DNA of 50,076 nt from Paenibacillus xylanilyticus (GTDB taxonomy: Bacteria; Bacillota; Bacilli; Paenibacillales; Paenibacillaceae), in assembly GCF_013359935.1 (NCBI RefSeq), contig NZ_JABMCB010000132.1:1-50076 (forward strand), in the 5' to 3' direction. How positions within the stretch are numbered: the stretch's first letter is position 1; the number at the start of each line of letters is the position of its first letter. Below, in pieces: positions 45,650 to 50,076 of this stretch. The position numbers and the translations under genes were made by a program. The notes below the pieces were generated by a model. It did not search any database and was not told the DNA's origin. It saw only the letters and a program-made list of their open reading frames with translations.

Positions 45650-45678
45650 TTGCAATTTGGATAACCTTACGTTATACT
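45650..45678 (+). promoter_or_regulatory. promoter of the SRP RNA gene
   Basis: TTGCAA (45650-45655), 17 bases, TATACT (45673-45678), placing the start at about 45685. Confidence 0.8.
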
Positions 45679-45684
45679 ATTTCT

Positions 45685-45957
45685 TACCGTGCTAGATGGG
45701 GAGGTAGCGGTGCCCTGTAACTCGCAATCCGCTATAGCGAGGTTGAATTCCTGCTAGAGGTATTGTCGATGTGAGGTTTGGTCCCTGAACGTGGTGTTGA
45801 CGGTTGGGTCCTCCGCAATGAGTACTCATGAACCTGGTCAGGTCCGGAAGGAAGCAGCCATAAGTGAGATCACTCTTGTGCCGGAGGGTTGCCTAGCCTG
45901 AGCCGTTGTTCAGGGGTGCCACTTGGATCGCAATTATCGATAGCAGGTGCACGGCTT
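45685..45957 (+). ncRNA. scr: signal recognition particle RNA (Bacillus-type, ~270 nt)
   Basis: The long Firmicute SRP RNA with an Alu domain. The 5' part GCTAGATGGGGAGGTAGCGG and GTGGTGTTGACGG match the Alu domain. The S-domain tip GTCAGGTCCGGAAGGAAGCA binds Ffh. The 3' end AGGTGCACGG matches the B. subtilis scRNA end. It guides co-translational membrane targeting and lies before dnaX as in B. subtilis. The ends are set from the promoter and by similarity, so they are accurate to a few bases. Confidence 0.96.
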
Positions 45958-45970
45958 ACCATTTGAATGT

Positions 45971-46008
45971 AGAGACCTTTGCAGTTGTATGTATGCAGAG
46001 GTCTTTTT
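45971..46008 (+). terminator. SRP RNA terminator
   Basis: AGACCTTTGCA pairs with TGCAGAGGTCT, followed by TTTTG. Confidence 0.85.
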
Positions 46009-46048
46009 GATATGTACAAAAAAACCGCGCATGATGGGTCAGATAAAG

Positions 46049-46077
46049 TTTGGAATCACCCCGGAATATAGTATAAT
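46049..46077 (+). promoter_or_regulatory. sigma-A promoter of dnaX
   Basis: TTTGGA (46049-46054), 17 bases, and a perfect TATAAT (46072-46077). Confidence 0.65.
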
Positions 46078-46127
46078 GGGGGAACGACAAAGGACTCGAA
46101 TGCGAAGTGGAAGGAAGGTAACGCATC

Positions 46128-47882
46128 ATGGAGCATATCGCGTTATACCGGGCTTGGCGTCCCCAGTCGTTTCAAGATATGGTGGGACAACAGCATATTA
46201 TTCAGACCTTGCAGAACGCGATTCGTGAACAGCGGACTTCCCACGCCTACTTGTTTAACGGGCCCAGAGGAACAGGGAAGACAAGTGCCGCCAAGATTTT
46301 GGCCAAAGCTGTAAACTGCGAACGCGGGCCTGCGCCTGAGCCTTGTAACGAATGTGAAGCTTGCCGTAGGATTACGACTGGTGCTGTAATGGATGTGCAG
46401 GAGATTGATGCTGCATCCAACCGGGGTGTTGAAGAGATCCGTGATCTTCGCGAAAAGGTTAAATATGCCCCGACCGAAGTGCGGCAAAAAGTCTATATTA
46501 TTGATGAAGTACACATGTTAACAACAGAAGCGTTCAACGCTTTGCTCAAAACATTGGAGGAACCGCCTCCGCATGTAATGTTTATTTTGGCAACGACCGA
46601 ACCACATCGCCTTCCGGCTACCATTATTTCCAGATGCCAGCGATTTGATTTTCGCCGGGTTTCTCTGGAAGAGCAGACGGCCCGCCTCACGCTGATCTGT
46701 GAGCAGGAGGGCATGGAGGCTGATCAGGATGCGCTCCAATACATTGCTCGTCTGTCTGACGGAGGGATGCGGGATGCGCTCAGTGTGCTGGACCAGATCT
46801 CTTCCTTCACAGATGGAAGGGTAACGTACCAACAGGTCATGGATATGACCGGAGGAATCCCTTCAGAGCAATTTGCAAAGCTCGCTGCTTCGCTGCTCAA
46901 GGGTGATGTCGGACATATTTTGCAGATGATCGAAGGATTTATGCATGAAGGCAAGAGCGCAGATAAATGCATGGAAAATTTGCTGTATTACTTCCGCGAT
47001 TTGCTTATGATCAAGATGGTGCCGGATGCAGATAAGCTGACCGATCGGGTGCTTAATCCGGAGTCGTTCCGCGATATGGCAGAATCATTCACGAAGGAGC
47101 AGCTGTTCCAGATGATTGATACGCTTAATCGATATCAGAGTGAAATGAAATATGCAGTACAGCCGCAAACGCTATTTGAGGTCGCTCTCCTCAAACTGTG
47201 CAGCATACCTGCGCAGGGAGAGGCATCAGGTCAGACTTCTGCCTCGGTAGGTACAGCTGCGACTTCACAGGCTGACAGCGGGGAGATTAACCGTTTGAAA
47301 CAACAGCTTGTTGAGTTGGAGAAGAAACTGGATCGTGCTCTGAAGAGTGGTTTGTCTGGAGGAGAGGCTGCACCAAGTGGCCCATCTCGTCCGGCAACGC
47401 GAGCTCCGGTATCGCGAGGCAATTCTCCGGCAAAGTTGCCTGCACAGCTGGATCAATACGTTGCGCGCAAAGGATCTCCTGAATTCATGGAGGTCAGCAA
47501 AAAATGGAGCCAGATCTTGCAGCGTGTAAAAGAGGAGAAGGTTACAGTCCATGCTTGGTTTATGGATGGTGAGCCGGTTTCTGTGCTGGAAGACAACGTA
47601 TTGGTTGCATTTAAGAATAATATTCACCGTGAAACGACAGAGAAGCAGGCCAATCGTGAAGTGATTGAGCGTGTATTGTCCGAACAACTCGGACGTTCAG
47701 CGCGTCTGGTGACAATGATGCTCAAGGATTGGACAGGAGCAATGGAAGGAGCTACTGAAGCGCCAAAGGAGGACTTTAAGCTTGAACCTGAGCATGAAGA
47801 CGGCGGTTCAGGCAGTAAGCAGCCTTGGATTGATGAAGCCATCCAGCTCTTCGGTGAAGATCTTGTAGTGATCAAGGAATAG
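46128..47882 (+). CDS. dnaX: DNA polymerase III subunit gamma/tau
   Basis: The clamp-loader ATPase of the replisome, 584 residues. The AAA+ module has Walker A GPRGTGKTSAAK (Lys51), a zinc module (CERGPAPEPCNECEAC), Walker B YIIDEVHML, the SRC motif in TIISRCQRF, and the collar domain (about 240-370). A low-complexity linker with a coiled-coil stretch (INRLKQQLVELEKKLDRAL) leads to the tau-specific C-terminal domain that contacts the polymerase and helicase. I saw no obvious slippery site for a gamma form. The ATG at 46128 follows GAAGGAAGG. It heads the dnaX-ebfC-recR cluster. Confidence 0.96.
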   Translation: MEHIALYRAWRPQSFQDMVGQQHIIQTLQNAIREQRTSHAYLFNGPRGTGKTSAAKILAKAVNCERGPAPEPCNECEACRRITTGAVMDVQEIDAASNRGVEEIRDLREKVKYAPTEVRQKVYIIDEVHMLTTEAFNALLKTLEEPPPHVMFILATTEPHRLPATIISRCQRFDFRRVSLEEQTARLTLICEQEGMEADQDALQYIARLSDGGMRDALSVLDQISSFTDGRVTYQQVMDMTGGIPSEQFAKLAASLLKGDVGHILQMIEGFMHEGKSADKCMENLLYYFRDLLMIKMVPDADKLTDRVLNPESFRDMAESFTKEQLFQMIDTLNRYQSEMKYAVQPQTLFEVALLKLCSIPAQGEASGQTSASVGTAATSQADSGEINRLKQQLVELEKKLDRALKSGLSGGEAAPSGPSRPATRAPVSRGNSPAKLPAQLDQYVARKGSPEFMEVSKKWSQILQRVKEEKVTVHAWFMDGEPVSVLEDNVLVAFKNNIHRETTEKQANREVIERVLSEQLGRSARLVTMMLKDWTGAMEGATEAPKEDFKLEPEHEDGGSGSKQPWIDEAIQLFGEDLVVIKE

Positions 47883-47931
47883 ATATATCAAGCGCATAGC
47901 GTTATAACTATTACAAAGGAGATGAATAATC

Positions 47932-48243
47932 ATGAACAACATGAACCAAATGATGAAACAAGTGAAGAAAATGCAGGAGCAAATGCTGAAGGCACAAGAG
48001 GAATTGGCGGACAAAACAGTCCAAGGTACTTCTGGTGGCGGTGTAGTAACGGCTGAGGTTAACGGACATAAAAAATTGCTGTCCATCACGATCAAACCTG
48101 AGGCAGTAGATCCGGAAGATGTAGAAATGCTTCAGGATCTCGTTATGACGGCAGTGAATGATGCAATGAGCAAAGCTGATGAAATTGCTAACCAGGACAT
48201 GGGCAAATTCACAGGTGGCATGAAAATTCCGGGATTGTTTTAA
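47932..48243 (+). CDS. ebfC: YbaB/EbfC family nucleoid-associated protein
   Basis: A 103-residue dimeric DNA-binding protein equivalent to B. subtilis YaaK. It has an N-terminal helix rich in Met, Lys and Gln ([22 protein letters not shown]), a central beta sheet ([20 protein letters not shown]) and a C-terminal helix. Family members bind and compact DNA, and the gene nearly always sits between dnaX and recR. The ATG at 47932 has AAAGGAGATG upstream, and recR follows after 34 bases. Confidence 0.95.
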   Translation: MNNMNQMMKQVKKMQEQMLKAQEELADKTVQGTSGGGVVTAEVNGHKKLLSITIKPEAVDPEDVEMLQDLVMTAVNDAMSKADEIANQDMGKFTGGMKIPGLF

Positions 48244-48277
48244 TTAAAATTGATCCTGTCAAAGGAGACGCAATCGA

Positions 48278-48877
48278 TTGTATTATCCCGAACCGATAGC
48301 AAAGCTGATTGATGCTTTTACCCGATTGCCGGGTATTGGCCCCAAGACAGCTGCGCGACTAGCCTTTCATGTGCTTAACATGAAGGAAGATGACGTTATT
48401 GATTTTGCCAAAGCGCTCGTCAGTGTGAAGCGTAACCTTCATTACTGCTCGGTGTGCTGTAATATTACGGATACTGATCCGTGCCGTATTTGTCAGGATA
48501 AGTCCAGGGATGCTTCGGTTATCTGTGTAGTTCAGGACTCCAAGGATCTTGTCGCGATGGAGCGTACCAAGGAATTTGACGGGTACTATCATGTATTGCA
48601 AGGTGCCATTTCTCCGATGGAGGGAATTGGCCCAGACGATATCCGCTTGAAAGAGCTTTTGACCAGGCTGAGTGATGAACGGGTACAGGAATTGATCCTT
48701 GCAACGAATCCAAATATCGAGGGTGAGGCTACGGCGATGTATATATCGCGCCTGGTTCGTCCATTTGAAATTACGGTAACCCGGATAGCCCATGGACTGC
48801 CTGTAGGGGGAGACCTGGAGTATGCGGATGAAGTGACACTGTCGAAGGCGTTGGAAGGCCGCAGAGAGATCCGATAA
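48278..48877 (+). CDS. recR: recombination protein RecR
   Basis: RecR works with RecF and RecO to load RecA on gapped DNA. The 199-residue protein has an N-terminal helix-hairpin-helix ([20 protein letters not shown]), the C4 zinc finger [16 protein letters not shown], a Toprim domain ([16 protein letters not shown] ... [16 protein letters not shown]) and the C-terminal [18 protein letters not shown] segment. The TTG at 48278 follows AAAGGAG by 10 bases. Confidence 0.97.
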   Translation: MYYPEPIAKLIDAFTRLPGIGPKTAARLAFHVLNMKEDDVIDFAKALVSVKRNLHYCSVCCNITDTDPCRICQDKSRDASVICVVQDSKDLVAMERTKEFDGYYHVLQGAISPMEGIGPDDIRLKELLTRLSDERVQELILATNPNIEGEATAMYISRLVRPFEITVTRIAHGLPVGGDLEYADEVTLSKALEGRREIR

Positions 48878-48953
48878 GGGTGCGTAGCGGGATTTAGGTG
48901 ACCATACAGGTTTAATAGGAAGTTGTTTGATGGAGAGTGGAATACGTTTAGCA

Positions 48954-48978
48954 GGAGAGCCGAGAGGCTCTCTTTTTT
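48954..48978 (+). terminator. terminator of the dnaX-ebfC-recR operon
   Basis: Perfect stem GAGAGCC / GGCTCTC with loop GAGA, followed by TTTTTT. Confidence 0.9.
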
Positions 48979-49091
48979 AATTGGTTGTGAAATAGATTTG
49001 CTTCGGATTTTATATGGCTCATAGTTCTAAGTTTGTCCTTTCCTTGATAAGTATGAGAATATGTCGTGCTGAATCAAAGGGGGAAGAGCTT

Positions 49092-49367
49092 ATGTTTTTC
49101 TGGAAAAATGCAAGAAACTCGGTGGAGAGACGTACTCAATTACAGAAGGAGATGGAAGAAGAGCAGATCTATCTGGAGATTGAAAAGGCCAAAGCGGAAT
49201 GGGAGCGCGCAGTGAGGCAGTTTGAAGAGGCCCAGGGGAAAGATGAGATTGATTATGCGATATTTGTTCTGGAAGCGGCTGAGCGTAAGTACCAGATCCA
49301 TCTGAAACGGGCCAAACGGGCAGGGATGAAAAAGTCGCCTGTAATGGACCGAGGCATGAGTGTGTGA
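49092..49367 (+). CDS. yaaL: YaaL-like protein (DUF2508)
   Basis: A 91-residue, highly charged, helical protein (QLQKEMEEEQIYLEIEKAK, YAIFVLEAAERKYQIHLKRA) that matches the small YaaL/DUF2508 proteins found between recR and bofA in Bacillales. Function unknown; likely soluble and coiled-coil forming. I chose the ATG at 49092, after AAAGGGGGAAGAG. The frame open back to 49014 has no ribosome site. bofA begins 30 bases after its stop. Confidence 0.85.
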   Translation: MFFWKNARNSVERRTQLQKEMEEEQIYLEIEKAKAEWERAVRQFEEAQGKDEIDYAIFVLEAAERKYQIHLKRAKRAGMKKSPVMDRGMSV

Positions 49368-49397
49368 CGAGAGGAATACGAGAAGGGGGTATGAACT

Positions 49398-49667
49398 ATG
49401 AAAAGTGTGATCTTAGGGAGTGTGCTTGTAGCTTCGTTGCTGGCGCTGGTAGTTATCTTGTTCCGGAAACGAATCGGGTTGTCATGGCTCACGTCATTCG
49501 GGATACATCTCGCTCTGGCTGCGATTGGCATCTATGTTGTTAATTACTCGGGTTGGATCACTGGTGCATATATACCACTGAACCCTGCCACAATCGGTAC
49601 TGTGAGTATTTTGGGTTTGCCGGGAGTGGGGCTGCTGCTGGGCTTGAAAATTTCTTTATTCGGGTAG
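49398..49667 (+). CDS. bofA: pro-sigma-K processing inhibitor BofA
   Basis: BofA is a small membrane protein of the outer forespore membrane that, with SpoIVFA, holds the SpoIVFB protease inactive until engulfment is complete. The 89-residue product has two membrane segments (VILGSVLVASLLALVVILF and FGIHLALAAIGIYVVNYSG). Its C-terminal motif is the family hallmark: IPLNPATIGTVSILGLPGVGLLLGL. The ATG at 49398 follows GAAGGGGGT. The order recR-yaaL-bofA-rRNA operon matches B. subtilis. Confidence 0.92.
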   Translation: MKSVILGSVLVASLLALVVILFRKRIGLSWLTSFGIHLALAAIGIYVVNYSGWITGAYIPLNPATIGTVSILGLPGVGLLLGLKISLFG

Positions 49668-49786
49668 TTGACTCTGGAATTGAATCTGTGGTACATTATA
49701 TCTCGTTGCTTTGCTTGCTTGGTCAAGAGCGTTTGAAGACAAAACGAAGTTTAATAATAACTTCAAAAAAAAACTTCAAAAAAAGC

Positions 49787-49816
49787 TTGACGAAAACAAA
49801 CGAAGTATGGTATATT
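49787..49816 (+). promoter_or_regulatory. rRNA operon promoter and antitermination leader
   Basis: TTGACG (49787-49792), 18 bases, and TATATT (49811-49816) form the promoter of the next rRNA operon. An A-rich stretch lies just upstream (49770-49785). The leader contains TTTGATCTTTGAAAACTGAACAA at 49861 onward, the boxA-type segment common before Bacillales 16S genes. The interval 49668-50021 holds no protein gene. Confidence 0.75.
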
Positions 49817-50021
49817 ATAAAAGTCGCCGCTGAGAGAAAATAGTGACGACAAAGAACGAAGTTTGATCTTTGAAAACTGAACAACGAGTGAGTAATCATC
49901 CTGCTTGCAGGATGAACGTGAAGGTTTTTGGTACATGCCATCTGGCTGTATGAAAACCGAAGCACAATTGAGATTTTTAATCTCGTCAGATTCAAAATGA
50001 GCTAATCGCTCTTTTCAATAC

Positions 50022-50076
50022 TTTATTGGAGAGTTTGATCCTGGCTCAGGACGAACGCTGGCGGCATGCCTAATAC
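50022..50076 (+). rRNA. rrs: 16S ribosomal RNA, first 55 bases
   Basis: TTTATTGGAGAGTTTGATCC and the following GGCTCAGGACGAACGCTGGC are the conserved 16S 5' end. The gene continues beyond the window. Confidence 0.97.

Noticed and set aside
46128..47882. Programmed frameshift in dnaX
   Set aside because: I found no A-rich slippery heptamer with a following hairpin at the expected position.

Overview
The window looks like a Paenibacillus-type chromosome (endospore-forming, flagellated Firmicute of moderate GC). The evidence is a set of Bacillales genes in a familiar origin-proximal order, sporulation genes (spo0F, bofA, sspP, a KinA-like kinase), motAB behind a sigma-D-type promoter, and GTG/TTG starts behind strong Shine-Dalgarno sequences. 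It begins in the 3' end of a 5S rRNA gene and ends in the first bases of a 16S rRNA gene, so it spans the interval between two rRNA operons. I see no prophage, insertion sequence, integrase or CRISPR array.

Layout. 1-7.3 kb: guaB, dacA, pdxS-pdxT, serS and tRNA-Ser(UGA), close to the Bacillus subtilis order after rrnO. 7.4-10.7 kb: three small genes ending in sspP, a lipoprotein, and a leftward tadA-GNAT pair. 10.7-14.1 kb: a membrane PAS histidine kinase and an RsuA-family pseudouridine synthase. The kinase lies behind an intergenic region with a cluster of DnaA-box sequences and a LexA-like palindrome. 14.2-23 kb: motAB, a small unknown gene, a pterin dehydratase behind a structured leader, a ribokinase-like gene with a very GC-rich 3' half, a membrane cytochrome c, a GNAT, an NlpC/P60 hydrolase behind a ydaO-type cyclic di-AMP riboswitch, and a membrane protein with an M1 metallopeptidase.

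23-45.5 kb: genes that in B. subtilis lie on the other side of the origin, in conserved order: ywhD, a class A PBP, speE-speB, ywiB-argS, rpoE, pyrG, spo0F, fbaA, murA, rho, rpmE. Lineage-specific genes are interspersed: an Asp-box propeller protein, a GH51 arabinofuranosidase with a CcpA cre site, a Cys-rich protein, a subtilisin and a radical SAM protein. 45.6-50 kb: SRP RNA, dnaX, ebfC (yaaK), recR, yaaL, bofA and the rRNA promoter region, again in B. subtilis order. The window therefore reads as the tadA-to-SRP-RNA interval of B. subtilis opened up to hold a second conserved block.

Functionally it groups nucleotide supply (guaB, pyrG), PLP synthesis (pdxST), translation (serS, argS, rpmE, tRNA-Ser, tadA), polyamines (speEB), wall metabolism (dacA, murA, PBP, NlpC), DNA replication and repair (dnaX, recR) and the Spo0 phosphorelay. 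The points I find most worth checking are the DnaA-box/LexA-like region before the kinase, a degraded type-I-toxin-like locus after speB, the leader before the pterin dehydratase, and the T-box-like remnant before serS.
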